DNA from: Gryganskiella cystojenkinii
Taxonomy: Eukaryota; Mortierellomycota; Mortierellomycetes; Mortierellales; Mortierellaceae
Length of the DNA stretch: 57,361 nucleotides
Assembly: GCA_015852425.1 (NCBI GenBank)
Contig: JAAAIG010000147.1
Location: 1-57,361 of the forward strand
Reading direction: 5' to 3'
The stretch's first letter is position 1; each line of letters opens with the position of its first letter. The notes beneath the pieces were generated by a model, which did not search any database, was not told where the DNA came from, and saw only the letters and a list, made by a program, of their open reading frames with translations. This document shows, piece by piece, positions 35,657-45,091 of this stretch. A program made the translations under genes and the position numbers.

Positions 35657-36127
35657 ATGCCCTCTCCACTCAGTCTTCCGGAAATCCACGAGATGATAGC
35701 TCGCTACCTTTCACAAAATGACTGACTTGGCTATTTGAGCGCGCGTTTCCCGCAAATGGATCGACTTTTTTAAATATTTCGTGTGGCGCGATGTATCCAG
35801 AAAGAGACCCTCGGCACCGTATCTCTTCCTTGGGCAGTAGTTGAGAGACACCAGAGCGAGGTTCAAAGTCTCAGCTTCGTCAAACCGGCGGAGGAATCTC
35901 ATGGTCAACAGAACTTGAAGCGAACGAATGTTGATCGATCGCACCTCGAACGTTTGACATTTCCGCACCTCAAACACCTAACCCTTCGTGTGGAACCGTC
36001 TGAACATTCACAGTTCCCATTCTTTCGAACAAACCTTACGCAACTGGACTTTCCTGAAAGAATGATACTGGAAAGTCGAGGAATTTTTCGACAACCAGGT
36101 AGTCCGGGTGCGATTTACATCTCCTGA
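35657..36127 (+). pseudogene. F-box/LRR pseudogene, N-terminal fragment
   Basis: Starts MPSPLSLPEIHEMIARYLSQND and hits TGA at once; one inserted base here would restore LAI.ARVS.KW. A second open frame (35783-36127) continues with the LGTVSLPWAVVERHQSEV block seen in copies C and D and FPHLKHLTLRVEPS, then ends after about 100 codons. The rest of the LRR body is missing. It has the normal promoter-side layout of an array gene, so it was probably once active. Confidence 0.82.
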
Positions 36128-36422
36128 ACAAAGGCGCTGCGAAGGGTGGTTGCGTTATACTTTATGTTTTTTGAGGTGAGGAAAGGGATCATTCAGTAGC
36201 GCACAGCAGCAGTTGACTTGAAAACAAAAAAAAATGAGCTCTGCAACAAAATCAATTGCATAATCAGCCATGGCAAGCCCAAAGTCATCGTGTGTCACCA
36301 AAATGGGCGCAATCTTTTTTTTTGCCATAGCACCAAAGAAGAACCAAAGGGACATGAGCTTTCTTCGTTTCTCAAAAATACATCTCATTCATTCATTTCG
36401 GCCCCACTCTTTTTGCACCAAC

Positions 36423-37964
36423 ATGCAATCGCCATTCGACCTTCCTGAGATCAGGAATCATCTCTCCCAATTCCTCTCGCAACACGACGTAGCTGCCTGT
36501 GCACGCGTGTGTCGAGATTGGCATGAGTCCTTTAAATGTTTCATTTGGCGCAGCCTGAAAGTCGACATTGTGGCTGATGAAGGCACGATTCTGCCATGGG
36601 CGACTGTCGAGCCACATTTGGACGACATTGAAAACCTCGATTACAGGGGGGATTGGATCCGACACTATGCCCTCGAACGATTATCCTGCCCACGCCTCAA
36701 GATACTCACCCTTCGCCTGCAAACCTTCAACAGACCAGAACTTATCCTCCGTCACCAAATCCTCACCCATTTGGATTTCGGCGCCAATCCATTCACACCA
36801 CCTCACGATTTTTCCTCGTTTTGGTCAACCGTCGCGTCTTGCTCCTCGCTCAGATCCCTCTCCGTGTCCAAGGTGGATGTTACGCCCAAATCGTGGGAGT
36901 ATTTCTGGTCAGTGTGGTCTCGCCTGACGGTCCTCCATCTGCGCGAGTTGGGGATCCAGGCTACAGTCGGCTCTACTTCCTTCTTTCAAGATAGGAATGA
37001 CTCAAAGATAAAGGAGCTAGTACTCTTTAATATTCATGGTCTGAATGGTATCGATGGCTATCTCTCTTTCCTAAGCCTCTGTCCCGATCTCGAAACATTT
37101 CTCTGGCACCATTCCAAAGTGATTAGGGTGACCAGTAACAGTGGCGGAGGTGGACGAAAGAAAATGTGTGATCTTCTTATGGACCGAACTTCGACCTGCC
37201 CTCAACTCGTCAACTTTTCTCTCAAAGTCCCATCCTCGGTCTCGACCTTAACCAAAACCACCACCACCACTGATGATGAAATCGTCCCATTCTTGATCCT
37301 TCGAATGTGTCTTGCCCCGATTCAGGAGTTGACTCTCGGAGGCAGCCTGTTTGGGAGCCGATGCGGTCAAGAACTTTTGGAACAAGATGGGTCCAGTCTC
37401 AGGATATTGGAGCTAAAGGATTGTCCCGGGGTTAGCAGTACAATGGCTCATCAATTGCTCTGTCATTTACCGAACCTGGAATCCTTTTCTGCACCTCTTG
37501 TTCAAGACTGGGACGTGAAGCTTGATGGCGAGCATGACTGGGTCAGTTTAGGCCTGAAGAAGCTGTGTCTCGGTCTCGACTGGCTCGAAATCATGTCTTC
37601 TGTCACTGAAAACCACGGTCTCTTTAAACAACTCGGTCGACTCGCCGCTTTGAAGTCGCTCATGGTCACGAGGTATCGATGCCCTGTCTCGAAAGACCTT
37701 TTGGATACCTACACGCACTCGGCTTTGAGATTTGGTCAAGCGCTTCGGTCCTTGCCTGACTTGGAAACGCTGGATTTGACGGATACTACTCAAAAGTTCA
37801 TGGAAGAGGATGTGTCGTGGATGATGGACAATTGGCCGTCGCTCAAGGTGGTCACAGGCATGCTTCATTCAGACCAAGAGATGGATCTAGTTTTGAGAAC
37901 CATGTTTGAGAGCCAGGGCGTTCGGAAGACCGCGGCCAAACCCAGCAAGGTGTGGATCTCTTGA
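36423..37964 (+). CDS. F-box-like/LRR protein, copy E
   Basis: Single exon, 513 residues from ATG 36423. I prefer this start because MQSPFDLPEIRNHLSQFLSQ aligns with the other family starts; the frame stays open 51 codons further upstream (to 36270), but that part has no counterpart. F-box-like motif runs to CRDWHESFKCF. LRR blocks resemble copy D (LTVLHLRELGIQ, IKELVLFNIHGLNGIDG, FLWHHSK, RILELKDCPGVSSTMAH). It has a Gly-rich insert (SGGGGRKK) and a Thr run near the middle, absent in D. The end has DVSWMMDNWPSLKVVTGMLH and QGVRKT. Confidence 0.86.
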   Translation: MQSPFDLPEIRNHLSQFLSQHDVAACARVCRDWHESFKCFIWRSLKVDIVADEGTILPWATVEPHLDDIENLDYRGDWIRHYALERLSCPRLKILTLRLQTFNRPELILRHQILTHLDFGANPFTPPHDFSSFWSTVASCSSLRSLSVSKVDVTPKSWEYFWSVWSRLTVLHLRELGIQATVGSTSFFQDRNDSKIKELVLFNIHGLNGIDGYLSFLSLCPDLETFLWHHSKVIRVTSNSGGGGRKKMCDLLMDRTSTCPQLVNFSLKVPSSVSTLTKTTTTTDDEIVPFLILRMCLAPIQELTLGGSLFGSRCGQELLEQDGSSLRILELKDCPGVSSTMAHQLLCHLPNLESFSAPLVQDWDVKLDGEHDWVSLGLKKLCLGLDWLEIMSSVTENHGLFKQLGRLAALKSLMVTRYRCPVSKDLLDTYTHSALRFGQALRSLPDLETLDLTDTTQKFMEEDVSWMMDNWPSLKVVTGMLHSDQEMDLVLRTMFESQGVRKTAAKPSKVWIS

Positions 37965-38196
37965 TCAATTCCTTTAGCGACAGGGAGAAAAAGGTAACAA
38001 CCTCGGACTCGCAGCACATCTTTCAAATCTATGGTCCCAATCGTAGCTTTGTTGAAAGTCAACCTTGGACAATTCGTCACAGTAAAAAAAGTCCACAAAA
38101 TAATTGGTCGCCAAAAATTGTGGCTATCTATTTTTGTTCCCACATTAGCACACTTCACTGCTGTCATGCACCATACAACTTTCTAACATTCTACCC

Positions 38197-38740
38197 ATGA
38201 CCCCTCCCCCACTCGACATTCACGAACCCAGGGACCCGTTGCGTTGCAGAGTACCTTTCACCTCGCAGCCTTGCGACATGTGCACACGTCTCTTTCATTC
38301 GTGTCGTGGGTTTGGAGAACCACGCGAACACGAATTTGAGGACACTCATAGCATGGACAGCAAGTTCATTCACGAGATACTTTTGCGCGTTACCGAACAA
38401 CACAAAACCTTTCACTCACTCGTAACTCTCAAACCGGAAAACTTTTACACTGGCCGGGTCGTCTGTACGAGTCTGAATGACTCGACGAGCGACATTGGTT
38501 CAATTTCTTCAACCGATTCTGTGGGGAGATTAATCGGAGGATCGGTAAGTACGTTCAGGTACCTAGTCGTCTGGATCAGACAAGGGTAATTCGTAGAGGT
38601 CTTTGGCTCGCTTGCTATGCAAGGACTGAAGAAAGTTGACATTCCATGGACGAAGGATCATTGGCCTCCATTTGCAAGGAAAACGAGAGGCTATGGAAGA
38701 TTTTGTTGCGGCACGGTGGATGTTAAAATAGGTAGTGGGC
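38197..38740 (+). pseudogene. F-box/LRR pseudogene, both ends with the middle lost
   Basis: Begins MTPPPLDIHEPRDP, then frameshifts; another frame there reads like AEYLSPRSLATCAHVSFIR. Near 38690-38725 the sequence reads RLWKILLRHGG, the counterpart of LWKILREHGIRR at the end of copy F. Some 1.1 kb of normal body is missing between, so it is a large internal deletion. The segment lies directly upstream of copy F. Confidence 0.7.
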
Positions 38741-38921
38741 AAACACAATTAAAACAGACATGGTTGGCGCGTGGCAAAAACATCACACGATGAAAGTGGT
38801 GGCAAAATATGAGAATGCTTGTCGTTTGGACGCAAGTGTGAAGTATTTATTTATTAATTTATTATCCTTTTATCCTTTTCACTTCTTTCACCATCCAGTC
38901 AACAAACGCAATCTCGACATT

Positions 38922-40511
38922 ATGCCTTATGCACTCGAAATACCTGAACTCAGATTCCATCTTGCCCAATACCTGAATCGACCGTCCCTTGTCCATTGCG
39001 CTCTTGTCTCAAGGGACTGGAACGCAACCTTTCAAGACTGGATCTATCGAGAGATCAACACAGTCAATGAGGACATTCATCACAAGATTCATCTTCCAAG
39101 ATCAACTTTGGATCGTCACCTTCACGCTGTCAGGAAACTCGACCTGGACTGGAAAGATTCTAAAGTCCTTGCATCAAGCTCTCCATCTTTGACTTGTCCA
39201 AACCTCAAGTCGCTTAATCTTAAGCTCAATATATTTACCACGCGCGACTCTCTTATCTTGATCCACAATCATCGACACACAATCACCACACTCTCCCTCC
39301 GCGGCTTTCCATTGCCAGGCTTCACGGATATCCACGAGAGCTTGTGGCAGGCGGCAGCGTCCTGTTCGTTTCTCGAAATGCTCTGTATGTACAGAATTGA
39401 ACTGACACCAAAGGTCTGGCCCTGCTTTTGGTCCCTTTGGTCCCGCCTGACAGGTCTCCGCCTCACGTCCGTTGGACTGTTCACCCCTCCCGAGACCTCT
39501 CAACGATATGATAGCCATCAGCATCCAGATGGATACAATTCTTTCCTTCGGGGACGTTGTCCCTCAAGAATCAAGACGCTCGAAATGTCGAATGTCTCAG
39601 GTCTACCCTCCTTTGAGGATGATCTCCGTTTCTTGAGTTATTGCCCAGTCGTTGAAACCTTTCTCTGGACACCGATTTTCTATAAACGTGGTCGAGAGCT
39701 TCCGTACATGTCCTTGGGCAAAGAGCTAGTAGAGCGTACTCGAAGCTGCTCCAACCTCACCAGGCTCAAACTCAATATCGACAGCAAGGAACAGCAGGAC
39801 TGTCTCAAACTGTTTCTGGACTCCAGATTGCGCGATGACACCGAGATCATCGATGATGATAGTGGCGAGTCCAGCGAACGTATCAAGAACACGCTCCTTC
39901 CGCGGTCTTTGGAATCGCTGACGCTCTATGGTACTATCCTCTTTGACAGAGCCTGCTGTCAACTACTCGAGCGACAAGCTGGATCCACCCTGAGAACGCT
40001 GAAGTTGACCCTTGACATCGAAATTGATGGAAGGATGCTCCATCGGATTTTTTGCAGTTTACCGGCCTTGGAAAGTTTCACAGCATCCTCCTGGTTCAGA
40101 GCCGCGGATGACTTTTCAGAGTTCCCGGATCATCCTTGGGTCTGCAAAGGCATGAGCAAGTTGCAAATCAGTGCTCCTTTGCCTTCTCGTGAAGAGTACC
40201 AAGAAGAGGTTTATAGAAGAGTTGGTGTCACGTTCAAGAAACTGAGAGCTCTGAGGTACTTTGGAGGTCGAATTGACTGGACAAGGGTTCGTCGCCACCT
40301 CGGTGGTCTGCATTCGCTGGAGATCCTTGAAAGTTATAATGGGACGATGACGGAGGACGATGTTCGATGGATGATCGAGCATTGGACCGGGCTGGAATGC
40401 GTTCTTGGTAGTCTACATCCGGAACATGAAGTCGATGAAACGTTGTGGAAGATATTGCGGGAGCATGGTATTCGCCGAAATCTCGTTACTGGAGTCGTTC
40501 AGATCGATTGA
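38922..40511 (+). CDS. F-box-like/LRR protein, copy F
   Basis: Single exon, 529 residues from ATG 38922 (MPYALEIPELRFHLAQYL), chosen by alignment with relatives; the frame is open 54 codons upstream without similarity. F-box-like motif continues NRPSLVHCALVSRDWNATFQDWIYREI. LRR parts include VRKLDLDWKDSKVL, LKSLNLKLNIFTT and LTGLRLTSVGLF. C-terminal signature: DHPWVCKGMSKLQI, DVRWMIEHWTGLECVLGSLH, LWKILREHGIRRN. It has a charged insert (DDTEIIDDDSGESSERIK) around residue 310. Confidence 0.86.
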   Translation: MPYALEIPELRFHLAQYLNRPSLVHCALVSRDWNATFQDWIYREINTVNEDIHHKIHLPRSTLDRHLHAVRKLDLDWKDSKVLASSSPSLTCPNLKSLNLKLNIFTTRDSLILIHNHRHTITTLSLRGFPLPGFTDIHESLWQAAASCSFLEMLCMYRIELTPKVWPCFWSLWSRLTGLRLTSVGLFTPPETSQRYDSHQHPDGYNSFLRGRCPSRIKTLEMSNVSGLPSFEDDLRFLSYCPVVETFLWTPIFYKRGRELPYMSLGKELVERTRSCSNLTRLKLNIDSKEQQDCLKLFLDSRLRDDTEIIDDDSGESSERIKNTLLPRSLESLTLYGTILFDRACCQLLERQAGSTLRTLKLTLDIEIDGRMLHRIFCSLPALESFTASSWFRAADDFSEFPDHPWVCKGMSKLQISAPLPSREEYQEEVYRRVGVTFKKLRALRYFGGRIDWTRVRRHLGGLHSLEILESYNGTMTEDDVRWMIEHWTGLECVLGSLHPEHEVDETLWKILREHGIRRNLVTGVVQID

Positions 40512-40702
40512 ACTGATCAACAAGAGAATAGTGAAAAATGGTCTGTGAGGATCAGGCACGGTTGGATGGCAAGAGCACGTTGAATATTTCTGAGTAACTC
40601 GATAAATAAAACACAGACCCTACGTAGTTGTCAGAAAAGTGTTGACTTTTAAGACCTCTCCATCAATCAATCAGTCTATCAAGAAGAGAACATCTCTTCA
40701 TA

Positions 40703-41180
40703 ATGCCACTCCCTACACTGCACCGACCCAAGGTCAAGCCTATTCTCGCCCAGTACCTATATCGTCCATCCCTGGTCTGTTGTGCTCTTGTTTAAAGGGA
40801 GTGAAACGCAACCTTCAAGACTGGATTTACAGCGAGATCTCTACACCTTTGGCTGGGACTCTTGCCACAACGTCCATGTTCTTCCAAAGGAAACGTTTGT
40901 TTATCACTTTCACGCCTTCTGGAAACACAGTCTCGAAGTTTTACCGAACGCTCTTGACCCTGACCTGTCCACACCTGAAGTCTCTGCACCTTCATCTGCA
41001 CATTTTGGACGTGCGGACTTTGATCCATAATGATCAACGCATACTCACGCACCTTTTGCTCAGAAACTGCTTGCACAGGACTGGCTCGACTTGCAATGAG
41101 CATTTTACTGCTGGAGCATGGTTTCTGTCAAGATCTCATTCTTGGAGTTCAAATCGACTGAAGAAAGGAAAGGAAACATA
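40703..41180 (+). pseudogene. F-box/LRR pseudogene, N-terminal remnant related to copy F
   Basis: Starts MPLPTLHRPKVKPILAQYLYRPSLVCCALV and stops at TAA after a base change in the SRDW position. Later frames carry NLQDWIYSEIS, LTCPHLKSLHLHLHILDVRTLIHNDQRILTHLLLRN, matching copy F's ATFQDWIYREI and LTCPNLKSLNLKL...LILIHNHRHTITTLSLR. The body after this is lost. The close match and position make it a tandem duplicate of copy F. Confidence 0.82.
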
Positions 41181-41950
41181 AATAAAAAGGAACGAAGTTG
41201 CGCGTATGTCATTACCCACTCATACTGTTCATTCTTTTTATGCTAGTGGGACTGATGATATTAAGAAATATGTTTAAATTGCAAAAAATAATATATAAGT
41301 TTATCATATATTATATCTCTTTGTTTAAAAAGAGAGAGAGATATTGAGAGTTTTGTAGCCTGGTGCTGTCAAAACTTCGCCCTGTCAGATCAAGAAACTC
41401 CAAATATACCACCCTGTTCAGATATCGACCAGCGATGGTGATGAACCCATTTATCAAACGTTTGGAGCGGTTAACGCAAAATGCTATTGAGAATAAAAAG
41501 CTGGATTTGCGGTGACAAACTTCGTCTGTAGACAAAGGAGCGGTGATGACCAACAAATCCGTTACGCATGATATTGCGCGATTCAAGTGGCGATCTACTT
41601 GTGAACAAGAACAACTGTATCTGAGAAAACAAGTCTCATGTTTCCTAGAACGGATCTTCATAGAATGGTAGGACAGGAGGCGACGGAAAGCTTCAAGGTC
41701 CTCTGCGACACGAAAAATCTTCAGAAAAAAGCGCGTATGTTAAAGAGCGCGTCATTTTTTTTTTATTTTGATCATACTCTTCTCAAAAGAACCTCCGATC
41801 AGTAACTGGCGTGGCTATTTCGAAGACCTTCCTCGTGTTCTTTTCTTGTATCTTGCTGCCAATTCTTTCTTCTCCTCTTTCTGACCAACTGTCCAAAGAC
41901 TCGCCCCAACAAACCTTGACCCTCACGGCAGCCAACCTTTTCGTCTAAGG
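41181..41950. other. AT-rich spacer before the homeodomain-like gene
   Basis: Holds AT-rich sequence at 41270-41330 and a GA-repeat at 41331-41343. A minus-strand open frame (41661-41311) has leucine spacing (YLNRVVYLEFLDLTGRSF) faintly like an LRR remnant, too weak to call. The last 150 bp before the next ATG are CT-rich. Confidence 0.4.
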
Positions 41951-42859
41951 ATGGATCGTCTCGAAAAAGTCGTCCCTGCACTGCGGCCCGTGAGCGAAGA
42001 TTACTCTGTCGTCTTGGAGCAGACCTGGACAAAGTGCTTTCCGACGCTCCCTCAAAGATCCACGATCGAACATCTGCACACAACCACTGGTATTGATGTC
42101 AAGGTCATCTACTACTGGTTTCAATGTAGACTATATCTACCCCATATCATCAACGTCCTGGACGACTGCCTTGAGCGCCAAAACACCACAGTACAGTTCC
42201 CAGAACTAGACAAGTTCCATCTGCTTGTTCAGTTTTATGTCCCCGAATCGGCTTTCTATCAGCAGCAGTTTGCCCAAGACTTGTCTTGGGGCAATGACAT
42301 GCTCCCACCAGCACCACCACTATCGGAACAACAACTACACCAACAACCAGAGCAGCAGCAGATCTTAGACTCACTCGATCATCTGATCAAACCAAGGAAA
42401 TCGCATCATCGGCGGCTAAACAAGGCGCGGATTGATCTCTGGTACCCCCCTCTCCTGCCCCCAGTTCCATCCATAGGATCTGACGCAGAGGAAGAAGAAG
42501 ACAAGGATGGAGACTATATTGACGAGGTGTTAGATCTAGGACAGGACACCTTATTGACTCCATCTGTGAGTGTTACCACGAACCAAGTCTTGAGTACCTT
42601 GTCCATTTCGAATACTGTAACCGTGACATCAGAAGGTGATACTTTCTTTGACTCGTTGGAATCAACCTCACCGTCAAATGGAAAGGGTTCTGATGCTGAT
42701 TTTTGGGACAGTCCTGCTCCAACACAGACACTTTTGATCGAACCAACGCCAGTCGATGAAAAAAAACCGCTGGCCAAGACCCACATCAATAGCCGAAAGA
42801 TGTCGCTCAATCAACATCGATCAAAGGCAAAAAAAAAACAAAAAGAAAGTCTCGCTTGA
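41951..42859 (+). CDS. Degenerate homeodomain-like protein
   Basis: Single open frame of 302 residues. Residues about 17-65 have the three-helix layout of a homeodomain: SVVLEQTWTKCF, then PQRSTIEHLHTTTGID, then VKVIYYWFQCRLYL. The last aligns with helix 3 (xVxxWFQNRR), keeping W48-F49-Q50 but with Cys at the near-invariant Asn51 and Leu at Arg53. Asn51 makes the key adenine contact, so DNA binding may be altered or lost. The remainder is low complexity: Pro/Gln-rich near 120-140, acidic (EEEEDKDGDYID), Ser/Thr-rich, and a basic NLS-like end (RSKAKKKQKE). Only 114 bp separate its stop from the RRM gene's first ATG on the same strand. Homeodomain assignment is by eye. Confidence 0.6.
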   Translation: MDRLEKVVPALRPVSEDYSVVLEQTWTKCFPTLPQRSTIEHLHTTTGIDVKVIYYWFQCRLYLPHIINVLDDCLERQNTTVQFPELDKFHLLVQFYVPESAFYQQQFAQDLSWGNDMLPPAPPLSEQQLHQQPEQQQILDSLDHLIKPRKSHHRRLNKARIDLWYPPLLPPVPSIGSDAEEEEDKDGDYIDEVLDLGQDTLLTPSVSVTTNQVLSTLSISNTVTVTSEGDTFFDSLESTSPSNGKGSDADFWDSPAPTQTLLIEPTPVDEKKPLAKTHINSRKMSLNQHRSKAKKKQKESLA

Positions 42860-42973
42860 TCGAAACGCTTTCCCGCTGTGCGCTGACGTCAGTTTGTATT
42901 ATATTTTCTTGGTCCTACTTTCTAGTCCTTTCCCTCCACGAAAGCGTCGAGAACGAACAAATCTGAGAGCGGA

Positions 42974-43924
42974 ATGCTGGTTGTTGGAGGTCTCCCACCA
43001 AAAACATCTGATGGCAAGTCCCTGACGACATGGCTCTTTAAAAAACAGAAAAAAGGTTTTATCTTTGAATCTCACCGATCAACTGAACGCGTTTGCTCTA
43101 AATTTTTTTAATTTTTTTTCCTATTGATAGTTCGTCTTTGGATTCATTTTTCACAATTTGGCCCACTGACAAAATGTTTTGTGATGAGAAACCCTCGGAC
43201 AAGGAGGACAAAGCTTCGCGGCCAGGTGAAATTTGAATACCCAAAGGATGCAGATGCAGCGCTCAAGGTCATGCACACGCTGGACGGTCAAAAGGCGAGT
43301 TAAATATATCACTACGAGTTGTGTTTCATCATGCCTCTAAATTTACTTCTTATTTATCATTAATCTTGTCGCCATTCTCTTGCTCTGCTCAGTTGACAGT
43401 CAAGGTACCAGGTCCTGAACGTCTCGAGTCGTCATCATCAGCGTTGACCAAGATTCTGATCCGGGGACTTGCACGGACAGTTGACAAGGACGAGCTGGTT
43501 GATTTCGTGTCTCAATTCGGTCTCGTCTTGGATGTCTATCTGCCGCCACTTCACAAGTGCACTGTGGGCATGTCATCCCCGACTAGTTTCGGAATTGTCG
43601 AATTTGAGTCTGAGCACGAAGCAGAACGTGCTCTTGAGAGTCGAAATCTGTCATTGCATGGCCAGCTGGTAAGTCATGAATATCGTAAAAAAGATGGTTA
43701 AGATGGTTTATCCAATATCTTTTTGTCCGTTTTTATGCTCAAGTGTGTGACTTTTTTTTTTGTTTGTTATCTCTGTGTACTGTTACAAGGTCGATATTCG
43801 ACCTTTCGATGACGGAGGTGGAAGTTTCAAAGCTCGTCGATTTCAAGAGGCAAAAAGTAAAAAAACTGTTCTTCGAGAGGAAATGGGTCGCATAGCTACG
43901 ATCAACTCATTCAATTTCGATTAA
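42974..43924 (+). CDS. Two-RRM RNA-binding protein
   Basis: Exons 42974-43013, 43131-43294, 43393-43668 and 43790-43924 join in phase for 204 residues. RRM1 starts at the first residues (MLVVGGLPPKTSDVRLWIHFSQFG) and has LRGQVKFEY in the RNP1 position. RRM2 has ILIRGLARTVDKDELVDFVSQFG and SFGIVEFE. A short basic tail (FKARRFQEAKSKK) ends the protein. Introns 1 and 2 start with GCAAGT and GCGAGT, so both are GC-AG introns; no GT donor nearby keeps the RRM frame. Intron 3 is ordinary GTAAGT-AG. The frame is open upstream of the chosen ATG to an acceptor-like TTTCTAG at 42925, so a longer N-terminus is possible. The target RNA is unknown. Confidence 0.8.
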
Positions 43925-45091
43925 AACACGGTGAAGGATCTTTCAGGAATCACAAAGGAACATCATTGTCACAGCGACAACACCAATAGCAACTAACGTC
44001 CTACCCTCCACGCCGTCCAGACTTTTTTTTTTCGAAAACGCCAAACCTCGATCTTCAACGGCAATAAAACATATAAAATCAAGACGAGTCGCGTGTGCCG
44101 ATGGACCAAATATCCGCTCTCACTCTTTTTGTCCAGTCACAATTCCGTCTTCCACGCTTTCACCCCCTGCCTACTTTCTTTCCTACATTTTTCTTCCGGC
44201 ATTCTCGTCCGAATTCCGTTGGTTCTTAATAGCATCCTAGCCAAGCATGAATCGTTAGATCCCGATCATTTCATTTGATCCAGAAAAAGGCGTCTGATAT
44301 ACATTCTGGCCGTGCAACGTCAATCCATCACGACTAGGCTATGGTAGCTTCGGCCACTTGGTAAGTCCAGAAAGTGACATCCCCTTTTCCACGGTGCTAT
44401 CCCGTGTCGCGACCGTGAAGTACAGTGGACGATAGCTTGAATGCGGTGATTTTGGCCGTGGCCGTGGCTATTCTCGCATTCAGAGGACGTGGAGCTCCCG
44501 AAAACACCTACTAGAAAGCAAGTGGAGAGATGAACACGAAAACAAAGGCGAAGATAAGAGGACATGACAAAGAGGAGAATGGATCCTTGGGTTGCCTTTT
44601 CAACTATTATATTTCTTCTTGTCCTCTTCTGTAACTTGGGGCCGTTCAGGAAATGATCCTCTTTCATCAAAACCGCACTTGCAACTTTTGGACAATGACC
44701 AATAACAGTCGGTGACGACTAATGCCTCGACCAGTTTTCCGAAGAGCGAAAAGTAAGTCGAGAAACTCTCTAATACAGAAGGAAAAAACGCAAGGTGAAC
44801 AGTTCATCAATCAATAAAACGTAGTCCTTTTGCATGAGAATTTTCTTCGATGGGATTCGCATGTCTTCTTGTGTGGCACAGCAGACAAATGTATTTTGGG
44901 TGCGTGTGTTTCACCCCCAAATCGAGCACAAAATTGAAAACGCTTTGCCACCGAGCAAACTCCTTTTAAGGTCGTCCAGCACGCTCTCCTTTTTCAACAT
45001 TTCTTTCTACATTCCTTCCTCATCCCATCTCATCCATTCATCCCCATTCACTTTCTAACACAGATCATACCCGGAAAGAAATTCGACGAAA
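43925..45091. other. Gene-poor spacer of about 1.2 kb
   Basis: No supported gene. One plus-strand stretch near 44432-44516 reads LNAVILAVAVAILAFRGRG, hydrophobic like a membrane helix, but with a stop just before it and no clear splice partner. AATAAA occurs at 44812-44817. The last 100 bp before the next ATG are CT-rich, as in other array genes. Confidence 0.4.

Noticed and set aside
41311..41661. Minus-strand ORF with LRR-like leucine spacing
   Set aside because: Too short and without the array's F-box or WVCxxL signature; similarity is at chance level by eye.
44432..44516. Hydrophobic peptide LNAVILAVAVAILAFRG as a possible membrane protein exon
   Set aside because: A stop lies just upstream and no splice acceptor gives a supported longer frame.
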